64,000 nucleotides of DNA, taken from contig CM057135.1 of assembly GCA_029964075.1 (NCBI GenBank), forward strand, positions 16,952,863-17,016,862. The letters run 5' to 3'. Source of the stretch: Patiria pectinifera (lineage: Eukaryota > Echinodermata > Asteroidea > Valvatida > Asterinidae). Under the pieces are notes generated by a model that was not told where the DNA came from, ran no database searches, and saw only the letters and a program-made list of their open reading frames with translations. Position numbers and translations under genes: made by a program. Shown here in pieces: positions 36,069 through 46,278 of this stretch (its first letter is position 1; the number at the start of each line of letters is the position of its first letter).

Positions 36069-36239
36069 TTAATTAGAAAGAAATTTAATTTTGTTGTAGC
36101 TTTTGCAACTTTGTTACAAAAGCAAAGGTATTCGTATGTGTAAAACGATAGATTGAGCGATATGATAATAGCCAAAAACTGCAAATACTCGAATATTGCT
36201 ATCATTTACTAACAGCTAAATGTATTTTGTTGACATTTG

Positions 36240-36408
36240 CTGAATAGGTTGCTACTCACCTAACTATTAATTGTTACTCAACTATCTATTAATTGTTGTT
36301 CACCTAGCTATTAATTGTTACTCACCTAGCTATTAATTGTTACTCACCTAGCTATTAATTGTTACTCACCTAGCTATTATTTGCTACTCACCTAGCTACT
36401 AAAGTAGC
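36240..36408. repeat. 22-bp minisatellite in copy A
   Basis: Units of cacctagctattaattgtta plus ct repeat about seven times, just 3' of the ATPase gene. Copy B has a minisatellite of the same period at the same place but with a different consensus. Confidence 0.85.
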
Positions 36409-36988
36409 TCGTAACTAACTGGAGGTTCGTTGTATACGACCAATTTACTATATTTCACATCTCTCAAACGTTGTTTTATATAATCTCGTTCTTCAATGGG
36501 TACGACGTCATTTTCATCTAACGCTTGATCAAACAATGTTTTATCTTTGCAGTAAAATAACGCCAACCAAGCCGTGTTTTCTCTATAATCTTTTAAAGCG
36601 CTGTTGTACTTTTGGGTCAATAACCAACAGCTGTGATTTACGTGTCTTCCGCTAAACGCCATTTTGCTTAAAGCGCACGTCTTTTTTCGATATTTAATCT
36701 CTTGATCCGAAGAGCAATCGTCCACGATAAACAGCGTGGCAACACGAATATTTTCCTGTAAAAATCGATCGCTTCGTTGAGTGTCATCTTGTACAATTCC
36801 GGATCGCAGAGGTATACCTCGGGATCCACTTTCTTTCGATGTACGTTTTGTTTTTAAATATGGTAGGGCAAATGATGACTATCACTTCAAATACGTTTTT
36901 ATAGTCTGACTCTAAAAGATCCAAAAATCCATTTGGTTTTGCCCGAATTTGTTTTGCCGACGATTAAAGTGCAATGCGGTTGTGTCAT
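36399..36988 (-). pseudogene. A32-like genome-packaging ATPase, Polinton copy A
   Basis: The start at 36988 leads to a Walker A motif GKTNSGKT within about 20 residues. After a frameshifted centre the frame 36725-36399 resumes at the Walker B region (VDDCSSDQE) and continues with WLLTQKYNS, a polar sensor-like segment, to a stop at 36399. FtsK/HerA-fold ATPases of this type power DNA packaging in Polinton-like and related viruses. Length (about 195 codons) is near the family norm. At least two frameshifts lie between Walker A and B. Confidence 0.75.
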
Positions 36989-36994
36989 TTTAAC

Positions 36995-38101
36995 TTAACA
37001 GAGATTTAAAATTTCCGTCTTCCAAGTTCTATTGAGTTTCCTACCGGATCCGTGAGCGGAATTGTCGTCGTTACTTCTAAAATCGAGCCACAGACCGTAT
37101 TTGTCTTTAAGGTAGTCTCCGAGGTCAAGACCCGTCAAATTTAAGTCTTTGGATACTCCGCGCCCGCTTTCGGTATCGCTGTCTCCAAAGAACTTGATAA
37201 TTTCATTCCAGTGTTGATACTGAAACATTCCTTGACCGTAGAGTTGATTGGGTTTACCTTCTACGGTCGCCGATGTTTTGGTTATTTTTGGATTGTAAAA
37301 TCCCTGCGGATTTTTGACCGCGGGATCTTTAAACAAAAACAAAATACCCTTGAGACTCCTGATGGGTTGATTGACGCTGACGTTCCAAAGCGTGTCCGAT
37401 TTGTTTACGGATCTTACTTCTAGCGAGTGGATTTTATCGAACAGATATTGCATTAACCCCTTGTGTTTATTCCTGATGGTGAAAGCTAGGTCTCTGTTGG
37501 TCACCACTTCGTATTCGAGAGACAGGTCTGAGATAGTATACATCGCCGTCGTATCTGAACTGTTGACTACGTTTTCGAGATCGTTAAATTTTATCTCGTA
37601 AGTCAGAGGTTGTTTTAAACCGCTGGGGTAAAAAGGGTGATGCGAAGTCAGTATGTCAATGTCTAGGGGAATACAATATCTGTTACCATAGGCATCCGCG
37701 ATAGCTTGATCCTAACCGTTGTTGGTGCCCGCGTTAGCATCTTCAGCCCCAGTTCTTAGTTTAGACACGTTTTTTTTCTATGCCCGAGTACGCCATGTTT
37801 CGAGTTGTCGAGCTGTTGAGCCAATTGTCTTTAAAGTTGTGATACACGTCGGCGTGACGATAACTCACAATTTCGTGACCTTGAAGCCACCACCGTCGAG
37901 TTCTAAATTAAAAACTAGTTTACAAGTGCCGGGTACGATCACGTCGTCTACACCCAATTGAGGAAACTTGACCCTCAGCGTTTGCCCCGCCGATATACTA
38001 CTAGGATTGTGGGTAATGACCACCTCTTTTCTCTCGCCCTTGATAGATCTGGGTATTTTTAATAGCCTGCTGGGATTGAGCTTTTTTCCATACGCATTCA
38101 T
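36995..38101 (-). pseudogene. Major capsid protein (double jelly-roll), Polinton copy A
   Basis: ATG at 38101 opens MNAYGKKLNPSRLLKIPRSI, a start shared with copy B, and runs on through DDVIVPGTCKLVFNLEL. A second intact frame (37543-36995) holds the C-terminal domain including YDLFR-like strands, FYNPKITKT and GLWLDFRSNDDN. I identify it as the hexon-type major capsid protein of Polinton/adintovirus elements from its text and from its position next to the packaging ATPase. The centre has lost about 90 bp and is frameshifted, and the 3' end is shortened. Confidence 0.75.
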
Positions 38102-38123
38102 TTTATTTATACGAGTTTTAAAT

Positions 38124-38463
38124 TTAAAGGTATCTGTAAGCCAAAAAGCCCACTAATAGCGTTCCTCCCGCGATAAACACCAGTTCTTTTTCTATTTGTT
38201 GGTCGCTAGGCTCGTAAAAATCTTCGAGTTTGGGTTCGCGGGGTAACTCGACGTTTTCTCCGGTCATTTCGTTGTAGTAACGCAACGCTCGGTCTACGTT
38301 GGAAAATGTTTCTTTAGAGGCATTTTGTTTTCTGATACGTTCGTTGAGAAAATCGCTCTTCGCTGCCATCATCCCTTAGACTTGAAAATAAAAAGTTTGA
38401 ACCCGAAAAAGCTAAGGCGTTTATGATCGCACCTCCAACCATCATTACAACAGCTGACGCCAT
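38124..38463 (-). pseudogene. Small membrane protein with coiled coil, Polinton copy A
   Basis: The likely start is 38463 (MASAVVMMVGGAIINALAFS), a hydrophobic N-terminus. After a frameshift the frame from 38372 carries a charged helix (LNERIRKQNASKETF) and a C-terminal membrane segment (ELVFIAGGTLLVGFLAYRYL) ending at 38124. Copy B retains an extra piece of the charged helix, about 26 codons, that copy A lacks. The start is shared with a divergent integrase promoter region, which is deleted in copy A. Confidence 0.55.
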
Positions 38464-39136
38464 ATATGAAAGCGCCGTCGACCATTTACACGATTAAACA
38501 AAATACGATAAAAATGTAATCAGAGATTGGCTTAAAAAACAAGCAATTTGGCAAATGTATCTACCGGGTCCTGCGTATGTACCCAGGCCTACGAGTACTT
38601 CGCAAGAGTTTGAAACACTAAACAACTTTCACCAAAAGGATGTGCTATACCTACCCTGAGATAAAGTAAAACGCAAGACTTATAAATACGCTTTGACGGT
38701 TGTCGACGTTGCGAATCGATACCACGCTGGTACCGAATTTAAAGGCGCATTTAAAAAATGGATGACCTCAAAAAACGTCGAGATTATCGTAGGCGAACCC
38801 GGAAACCACCGATCGCAGGGTATGGTAGAAAGATTTAATCGAACGCTAGCCGAGACACTGTTACCCAGCGTGATCAAAGCTATAAACGAGGAAACGACAA
38901 GATTAATAGCTAAAGCGCCGTCAGAGGCGGTTAAACTAGAACAGGTCCGGCAATTGCCGGCTAACCCCGTTAAAACAAAAGAGCAGAATTTACCGCAAGA
39001 CGCCATGGTTAGATATTTATATTACCCGGGCGAGCAAGAGGGTGGAACTTCGAGAAGAGCCACAGATCCCATTTGGAGCGTTAAGATTTATAACATTTAT
39101 AACGCCCATTTAAAGTCTTTGTACGGCAGGTATTGA
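38464..39136 (+). pseudogene. Retrovirus-type integrase fragment, Polinton copy A
   Basis: From 38693 an open frame of 147 codons starts TVVDVANRYHAGTEFKGAF and includes GNHRSQGMVERFNRTLAE, the region of the third catalytic residue (E) of DDE integrases. Upstream text (about 38500-38690) belongs to the same protein but has a stop. Start codon and promoter are gone, since the sequence jumps from the neighbouring gene straight into the coding region, and a block following the first catalytic aspartate region (VVDVA) is also deleted. The 3' end is truncated and abuts the polymerase fragment. Confidence 0.75.
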
Positions 39137-41700
39137 CTCATGGCCCAGCCGTACAGATTGTTTGCATCGAGGTAGGTGATGTAACTCGTTTGGATTATGA
39201 TCGGGTAGGTATTTGTTGTTGGCTTTGTGGTATCTCATACCACCCTCGCTCGAGATACCACCTCTTTTTGCCTTTTCAAAAAATAAATGTTTGTCTACGT
39301 CTTGCAATAGTTCGAGTTTAAAATTAAAATGTTCTCTGAGTAGTTTAAACGACTCTCTCGGACAAGCTTTAGATAATCTATCCAACGAAGACGACATAAA
39401 ATTAAACGAGTCTATAAATCGCATATTTCCGATCGAAAACGAAATATACTTTTCCGAATTTCCAGCGATAACTTGTATTTCCTTTTCATCATCGTACTCT
39501 GAAGTACTCTGCATGATCAAGTAGGCGTCGTAAATTTGCAGATTGTGAAAGACGACCGGTATGGGGGTAAAACCTGGTTTAACTTGTAATTTTAGATTGG
39601 AGTAGGCGTGCGCGGCACCTTTATATCTACCCGTGACGTGGCAGTGATCTCTCACCTTTCTAAATTTATTAATTTTCTTTTTGCATTCGAGACATTTAGA
39701 CTCGGTAAATCCATTTTTGTTTTCGTACTGATGTTCTTTTATTTGTTTTTCTGTTTTTGGTTGTTTGGGTTTCTGGCACTGACAGTTGCTCGAGTAATTG
39801 GGATAAATTGTTTTTTCCAACACGTGTTTGTTTTATCATGATGTTAAAGTCTTTAGCTCGCTCGTTAAATTTCATGGGTTGGGTTTTTTTAAATATGCAA
39901 TTTATGTCGCTTTGTATTTTTAACATTTTATTTACAAACTTTGATGCGGCATATTTACCTCTATAAGTCTATTGATACACATTGGTGCCGTCGCATCTAA
40001 CTACTACCAACGAGTAACCGCTAGCTTTGTGAATGTTTGTCTTTTGCGTGTTGTCCTTTTTATCGTCCGAGTTTTTTTCTAAGATCGATTAAAATTCGGC
40101 GTAAACTACAAACGGTGCTTTTTGTTTAAACCTGTAGTTTTTAAATTCTAATATTGGCACATCTTTTTCGTCGACTATCCACTCGTTATTTACATATTTT
40201 CGTTTAGCGGTAGGAAATACAATCTTTGACGGATGTGTATCTATACCATTACAATCGGTCATGTGTCTATCTAATTTTACTTTCGTTCTATATTGACACA
40301 GGCACCTTCGACAAAAGTATTTCTTACTTTTATGTTTTGTTACGTTGTAAATTAGAACATCTAACCATTATTAGCTATCTAACCATAGCGTCTTGCGGTA
40401 TATTCTGCTCTTTTGTTTTAACGGGGTTAGCCGGCTATTGTCGGACCTGTTCTAGTTTAATTTTACTTTCGTTCTATATTGACACAGGCACCTTCGACAA
40501 AAGTATTTCTTACTTTTATGTTTTGTTACGTTGTAAATCAATCTCGAAAAATTATTTTTCCAACAGTAGTGATGCTTGTCGCCCTCAGTAAACAAAAACA
40601 GATCGATAGGTCGTGACTCTGCTTTGTAGTTTTTAGACACGTATAACGGATATATTTCCCCCTCTTAACCGTATACGTTTATCGTTAAATTATTTTGTCT
40701 TTCTATCTTTGGTATCTGGTCGATCGGTGTTGGAAAGTCTACGACTTTAAATTTGAGTCCGTCATATTTGGTGTAAATACTAGGTCTGTCTTCGCGAGGC
40801 CTATATTTGGGATCGTTTTTTATGTTATTTTTATGTTTTTTTATGATTTTTTTTTACTTTATCCGTATAGAAGCCAAAGAGCGGCTCTCAAACACTATCT
40901 CAAACACTCGTCGTCTTTGTTTTTAATGTTAATCATCGCCTGTTTTCTTTTTATATGTGGGGTTATGTCTATGTAAGAACTACCCCTCACGGGGTTAAAC
41001 CTGTTGATGTTGATATACAACGCCATTATCTTTTTTAAAACCCAACCCGATCCTTGATTCGTATACCTTTCATCCTTTTTAAATAGCTGGTCGATGTCTT
41101 CTTTTCAAACCTGTTTTATTTGACTTTGATTTAAAACGACTCTCTGATCGGTATAATGTGTAACTTCGATCGTTTCGATCGTACCATCCGGTTTGTTTTT
41201 TCGTATTTTATTTTGATTGTGAGCTCCATTTTTAAACCTCTTAGCTCTCTAAATTCTGACTTGATTTTATTTACAATTTGATCTTTATGCGTATCAAAAA
41301 ACTTGACTAAATCGTCGTTAAAAAGTCCAGGAATCAGTTCACAGTTTCTAAAGTTGTTTCTAAATCTCCTCGTCGCTCTAAACTTAGCCTCTTGAAAATC
41401 TTCGGATTGCCTAGAGTTTTGAATCGCCGAGAGCAAATTTTTTTTTCAAAAATCGACCTTTATAACCCGACGGGTTATATTCTAGATTATAATCGTCTAC
41501 AATCTGAGCTCATGTAGCGTCTTTTTCCTCAAGTTTTTTAATTGAGCTTCGTGTTTTTTTATCCCGTTGATGTAGACTTTACGCGTAAGAGCAACATTTT
41601 TATTGTACGGTATATTATATCGCTGGACGTAATCGCGCAGCGTCGCTTTATTCCATCGAGAAAATCCCTTAACGATTGGCTTGATCGTATAGATCACCAT
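39110..41700 (-). pseudogene. DNA polymerase B (protein-primed type), N-terminal fragment, Polinton copy A
   Basis: ATG at 41700 follows tatataataa. The best frame (39823-39110) shows a cysteine/histidine finger (CLECKKKI then VRDHCHVTGRYKGAAH), an exonuclease-like motif FHNLQIYDAYLIM, FIDSFNFMSSSLDRL, and in a shifted frame the polymerase motif A (YLDANNLYGWAM, 39139-39174). Frames further upstream (41436-41131, 40640-40452) add N-terminal parts. Motifs B and C are missing: the gene stops where it meets the integrase fragment. Many frameshifts and an internal duplication (40272-40538) show that it is dead. Confidence 0.75.
40272..40538. repeat. 81-bp exact direct repeat flanking an integrase-derived insert
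   Basis: The same 81 bp occur at 40272-40352 and 40458-40538. Between them is about 105 bp, of which 40376-40460 is identical to 42325-42409, part of the integrase gene of copy B. The insert splits the polymerase reading frame. Confidence 0.9.
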
Positions 41701-42089
41701 TTATTATATATCAATATAATATTTATTTTTATTTTTTTTTAGTAGATGAGGCCATTATTTAATAAATGATTAGACATGAACAATTCTGGTCAAGGCAAAG
41801 GTAGACTCGCGCACCAGTCGCTGTGAGTCTGTGTCGAGATCACCAAGAGGGCGACTGTAAATATGAAGGGCCTGGCCTGATCCCGAGACTGAGATATTGC
41901 AAGAGGGGGGGGGGGAGGGGGATCATTGGGAGGGGGAATGGGAGGAGAATAATGAAATAAATCATAGATTTGTCGCCGTACCCTCCACTAATACCTACTT
42001 CCTTTACACCATATCTCAAAATAAACTATCGTTGAGTCCGTTGGCCACAAAGAGGTACATTTTACCGGACGGTATAAACACGTTGGCTT
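41701..42089. other. Junction between the two Polinton copies
   Basis: AT-rich promoter sequence of the polymerase gene (41701-41750) gives way to unrelated sequence with a g-run (41760-41945), then to the decayed 3' end of the copy B integrase. I see no terminal inverted repeats here. Confidence 0.5.
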
Positions 42090-43380
42090 TTGGTCACTAC
42101 GGCGGTAATTGCGTGTCCTCGGGTACAACTTGAAGCTCTTGTCTAACGAAAGTCCTTTTTGGGCCGTCTTGCAGGTAATACAGCGTGGGGCCCGTCGTCA
42201 CTTTTTTCCTGTCGACCATTTTAAATTGACTCGTTCTTTATTCAACGTTGAAGATGTCTACGCTCCAAATGGGTCCGTGGCTCTTCTCAAAGTACCCCCA
42301 ATTTGCTCATCCGGGTAATATAAATATCTAACCATAGCGTCTTGCGGTATATTCTGCTCTTTTGTTTTAACGGGGTTAGCCGGCTATTGTCGGACCTGTT
42401 CTAGTTTAACCGCCTGTGACGGCACTTTTTCTATTAATCGCGTCGTTTCGTCGTTTATAGCCTTGATCACGCTGGGTAATCGCTCGACCCATTGCGTGTT
42501 TCTCCTCTCGAGATTTAACATTTCTTGAGCGTACTGATGCCCAAACAGTCTTTCGGCTAGAGTTCGATTAAATCTTTCTACGATACTCTCCGATCGGTGG
42601 TTTCCGGGTTCGCCTACGATATTCTCGACGTTTGTTACAAGAAGAGTGTTACTTCGTGAAAACGTTTTTGCTCACTTATGAGCAGAGTGCGCGCCATGCA
42701 TTCCAATGGTAAATGGAACTTGAGTGTTACTTCGTGAACACGAAAATTGTCACTTTTGCGCAAAAGTTGCCATGGATACTTAGCGTAATTATTAAGGTAA
42801 AGCTCTTGAAGCTTTGAAACTTCGTGCAATGGTAGGCCTTGATGAATAGTGTTTAAAAATGCAAAAAACTGAAAATCGAAAAAATGTGGTTTAACACGGT
42901 AGAGTGTTATTTCGTGGTGTCGGTGACGAATTGTTTAAAAGCGCCTTTAAATTCGGTACTGGCGTCTACTCTCAATGCTTAAGGGTAACCAAAGGAGATC
43001 TCGCCTAAATCTTGACGATAGCATCTGTGGTGGAATCCGCCGTTTTAGAAACCAAAGGTTCTGCTTCGTGGTATCGACTCGCAACGTCGACAACCGTCAA
43101 AGCGTATTTATAAGTCTTGCGTTTTACTTTATCCCAGGGTAGGTATAGCACATCCAATTGATGAAAGTCGTTTGGTGTTTCAAACTCTCGCGAAGTACTC
43201 GTAGGCCTGGGTACATACACAGGACCCGCTAGATAATTGTGCCAAATCGCTTGTTTTTTTAAGCTAATCTCTGATTACCTTTTTATCGATTTTGGTTTTT
43301 TCGTGTAAATGGTCGACGGCGCTTTCACCTCTCCAATAACCGCTCGGGTTATAATACAGTTTTTGAAGTTTATCCATCGT
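42090..43380 (-). pseudogene. Retrovirus-type integrase, Polinton copy B, with insertion
   Basis: ATG at 43380 (after attataataaacg) starts the gene. Text includes KYALTVVDVASRYHEAEPLV, the region of the first catalytic aspartate, at 43120-43020, then the C-terminal part down to about 42090 in decayed frames. A 0.3-kb insertion (about 42633-42930) splits the catalytic core. Copy A has the same gene without the insertion. Polinton integrases insert the element DNA; a C-terminal extension after the core is usual. Confidence 0.7.
42633..42930. mobile_element. Small insertion in copy B integrase
   Basis: Comparison with copy A shows this block is extra. Motifs gagtgttacttcgtgaa and gagtgttatttcgtgg recur inside it. 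Its right end (gtcggtgacgaa) and its internal cttcgtgaaaacg motif resemble the 0.65-kb element at 50.1-50.7 kb. No coding capacity. Confidence 0.65.
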
Positions 43381-43421
43381 TTATTATAATACTAATTTAA
43401 AAGGCTTTATACATTAAATAG

Positions 43422-43830
43422 ATGGCGTCAGCTGTTGTAATGATGGTTGGAGGCGCGATCGTAAACGCCTGAGCTTTTACGGGTTAAAACTTTTTATTTT
43501 CAAGTCTCAATAAGGATGATGGCAGCAAAGAGCGTGAGACACGATTTAGCGATAGGAGAACTCTCGGCCGCCATTGATCAGTGGCAACGAGAACGAACGA
43601 AACGACTCGATTTTCTCAACGAAAGTATCAGAAAGCAAAATGTTTCTAAACAAACATTTTACGACATTGTCCAAGCGTTGCGTTACTACGACGAAACTCG
43701 AAGATTTTTACGAGCCTAGTGACCAACAAATAGAAAAAGAACTGGTGTTTATCGCGGGAGGAACGCTATTGGTGGGTTACTTGGCTTACAGATACCTTTT
43801 TCATTTAAAACTCTTTAACAATAAAATGAA
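43422..43830 (+). pseudogene. Small membrane protein with coiled coil, Polinton copy B
   Basis: ATG at 43422 (MASAVVMMVGGAIVNA) follows acattaaatag. A stop soon follows; the frame from 43516 carries the charged helix (AIDQWQRERTKRLDFLNES) and a third frame holds the C-terminal membrane segment (FIAGGTLLVGYLAYRYL) to about 43830, running into the capsid gene start. Confidence 0.55.
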
Positions 43831-44682
43831 TGCGTATGGAAAAAAGCTCAATCCCTGCAGGCTATTAAAAATACCCAGATCTATCAAGGGTGAGAGAAAA
43901 GAGGTAGTCATTACCCACAATCCTAGTAGTATAGAACTCGAAGGTTGAAGCGACAACAACAGAACCATTTTTGATAATTTGGCCAGAAATTTAGTTAGCG
44001 AAATCAGCGTCAGACTTCAAGGTCACGAAATCGTGGGTTATCGTCACGCCGATGTGTATCACAACTTTAAAAACAATTGGCTCAACAGCTCGACGACTCG
44101 AAACATTTCGTACTCGGGCATAGAAAAGGAAAACGTGTCTGAACTCAGAACGGGGGCTCCAGATGCTAATTCGGGCGCCAACAACGGTAAAGATCAAGCT
44201 ATCGCGGATGCCTATGGTAACAGATATTGTACTCGCTAGATGTTAGATCCGTAAACAAATTGGACACGCTTTGGAACGTCAGCGTCAATCAACCCATTAG
44301 GAGTGTCAATGGTATTTTGTTTAAAGATCCCGCGGAGAAAAAAACGCAGCAATTTTATAATCCAAAACTAACCAAAACATCGGTGACTGTAGAAGGTAAA
44401 CCCAATCAACTCTACAGTCAAGGCATGTTCCAGTATCAACACTGGAACGAAATTATGAAGTTTTTGTGACCCGTCTTAAAAACAAGTACGGTCTGTGGCT
44501 CGATTTTAGTAACGGCGACAATTCCGCTTATGGATCTGGTAGGAAACTTGGAGACGGAGGAGGCATCAACGTTCAATTTAACAGAGAAGCCGAAAGTCAA
44601 GGTGACCTCACGATCTAGTCATTTTGGTCATGGATGCTCAATTGAGCTTGGAAGACGGGAATTTTAAATCTCTGTTAAGTTA
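43826..44682 (+). pseudogene. Major capsid protein (double jelly-roll), Polinton copy B
   Basis: ATG at 43826 opens the same N-terminus as copy A. Further frames carry VSEISVRLQGHEIVGYRHAD, DQAIADAYGNRY and the C-terminal domain (PIRSVNGILFKDPAE, FYNPKLTKT). It lacks the region after residue about 37 that copy A keeps, and the segment between AYGNRY and the C-terminal domain is missing too. The 3' end (MDAQLSLEDGNFK) survives here but not in copy A. Confidence 0.7.
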
Positions 44683-44683
44683 A

Positions 44684-45231
44684 ATGACACAACCGCATTG
44701 CGCTTTAATCGTCGTCAAAACAAATTCTGGTAAAACGAAATGGATTTTGGATCTGTTAGAGTCAGACTATAAAAATACATTTGAAGCGATAGTCATCATT
44801 TGGCCTACCGTTTTTAAAAATAAAACGTACAACGAAAGAACGTGGATTCAAGCAGATCCCGAGGTATATCTGTGCGATCCGCAATTGTACAAGATGACGC
44901 TCAACGAAGCAATCGATTTTTTCAGGAAAGCATTTGAAGGGCTTGCCACGTTGTTTATCGTGGACGATTGCTCTTCGGAAGGCACGTCAATCACAGCTGT
45001 TGGATATTGACTCAAAAGTACAATAGTGTTTTAAAAGATGATTGAGAGAATACGGCTAGGTTGGCATTATTTTACTGCAAGGATAAAACATCGTTTGATC
45101 AAGCGTTAGACGAAAATGACGTCGTGCGCATTGAAGAACGAGATTATATAAAAGGACGTTTGAGGGATGTGAAATATAGTAAATTGGTCGTATACACCGA
45201 ACTTTCAGTTAGTTACGAGCTACTCAGGTAA
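44684..45231 (+). pseudogene. A32-like packaging ATPase, Polinton copy B
   Basis: A continuous frame of 108 codons from 44684 holds the N-terminal half. The P-loop reads VKTNSGKT, so the first glycine seen in copy A is replaced. Walker B (LFIVDDCSSE) ends the frame; the C-terminal half continues in other frames (45060-45231) to the stop. One small deletion lies after Walker B. Confidence 0.75.
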
Positions 45232-45235
45232 TTAT

Positions 45236-45425
45236 AACGTAACTACTGAGTTGTTTACAACTAACTACTGAGATGTTTACAACTACCTACTGAGGTGTTT
45301 ACAACTAACTATTGAGGTGTTAACAACTAAATACTGAGTTGTTTTCAACTAACTACTGAGGTGTTTACAACTAACTACTGAGGTGTTTACAACTAACTAT
45401 TGAGGTGTTAACAACTACCTTTACC
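45236..45425 (+). repeat. 22-bp minisatellite in copy B
   Basis: Units of aactactgaggtgtttaca plus act repeat about eight times, directly 3' of the ATPase gene, the same place as the copy A array at 36240. The two consensus sequences match at only about half of the positions after alignment. Confidence 0.85.
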
Positions 45426-45449
45426 TTTTGAACTAGCTTTATATTAAAT

Positions 45450-45700
45450 GATAGGAATGTTCGAGTACTTACAATTTCTGGCTATTATAATTATCTCTCT
45501 TAATCTATCGTTTTACACCTACGAGTATCTCCGCATCTGCAACGTTGTTGCTTCAGCGACATTTGTGCGGTGACGTCACTATAGATTCTGAAGAAGAACC
45601 CACCAACGACTTGAGTTCTGATCTTATTATAAGCGCGAGTACGGAACTTTTATATCACCCCTAGTAGCTACGATTATCACAACAAAACAAAACACCGACG
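45450..45700 (+). pseudogene. Remnant of Polinton accessory protein, copy B
   Basis: Only pieces of the gene at 35556-36068 are left; the text around 45570-45660 matches its C-terminal part (tctgaagaagaacccaccaa and onward). No start codon remains. Confidence 0.5.
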
Positions 45701-45983
45701 GTAACGAGAGTGACCAAGACTAAAAATCCTAAACGAATACAGCAGGGTAAAGCTTTAGCTGAACACAGTAGACAGATGAAATTAAAATTAGCAAAAATGG
45801 ATGTGACATCGGACAACGATATAAATTACCAACTTTTGGGCGGTGTGAGGAGCTATGGCGTCGATAATAGGAGTGGGGTTGCTGGTACTAAAAAGTAAGG
45901 CAACTGCGCCGGTAGTACAGCCAGTGCCGGTAGTAACGCAACCCACTACACCCAGGGCACCCAAAACGCTAGACATGGAATAA
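45701..45983 (+). pseudogene. Basic membrane protein, Polinton copy B (5' deleted)
   Basis: The text TKTKNPKRIQQGKALAEHSR matches copy A. The N-terminal Ala-Pro region is deleted, a small deletion removes part of the spacer, and the membrane helix is frameshifted. Ends at TAA 45981. Confidence 0.55.
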
Positions 45984-46015
45984 ACGGCAATTTAAATATT
46001 GTTATATTAAAAACG

Positions 46016-46261
46016 ATGAGTAAATTTAACACCAGCGGAATAGCAAATACGATTTACCACGGAGCCGTCATATCGGGTCTTTCGATGGGATACGTCATGG
46101 TAGGAAATAAACTACTCAAAATGAAAGCGCCGGATTTAAACAAACTAAGCGTTGAATATGTGGTTAAATTGACGGGTATTATAAATACCTCTAGCCACGC
46201 AAAATTGGTTGGTGACCCAGGGTATACTACCGGGCAGTATAATCAAAACGGCGTAATTTGA
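46016..46261 (+). CDS. Small membrane protein of Polinton, copy B
   Basis: 81 codons from ATG at 46016, after tatattaaaaacg. The N-terminal two thirds match the copy A protein (IYHGAVISGLSMGYVMVG). The C-terminus differs through a frameshift, so the final hydrophobic stretch is lost. Confidence 0.55.
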   Translation: MSKFNTSGIANTIYHGAVISGLSMGYVMVGNKLLKMKAPDLNKLSVEYVVKLTGIINTSSHAKLVGDPGYTTGQYNQNGVI

Positions 46262-46278
46262 ATAGGTTTATTAAATAA

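Larger units (their letters stand above)
29523..41750 (-). mobile_element. Polinton/Maverick (adintovirus-like) element, copy A
   Basis: The hallmark set is present: major capsid protein, A32-like packaging ATPase, retrovirus-type integrase and protein-primed-type DNA polymerase B, plus several small membrane proteins in a fixed order. Structural genes lie on minus, the integrase and two others on plus. Element length (about 12 kb here) is shorter than the usual 15-20 kb because of internal deletions. Genes are broken by frameshifts and stops. The polymerase 5' end lies at the right (41700) and the polymerase is cut where it meets the integrase. Borders are approximate: no terminal inverted repeat or 6-bp target duplication could be confirmed. 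Confidence 0.8.

Noticed and set aside
40226-40591. Plus-strand frame with a repeated peptide in the polymerase region
   Set aside because: The peptide repeat reflects the 81-bp duplication read in antisense; polymerase text lies on the minus strand.
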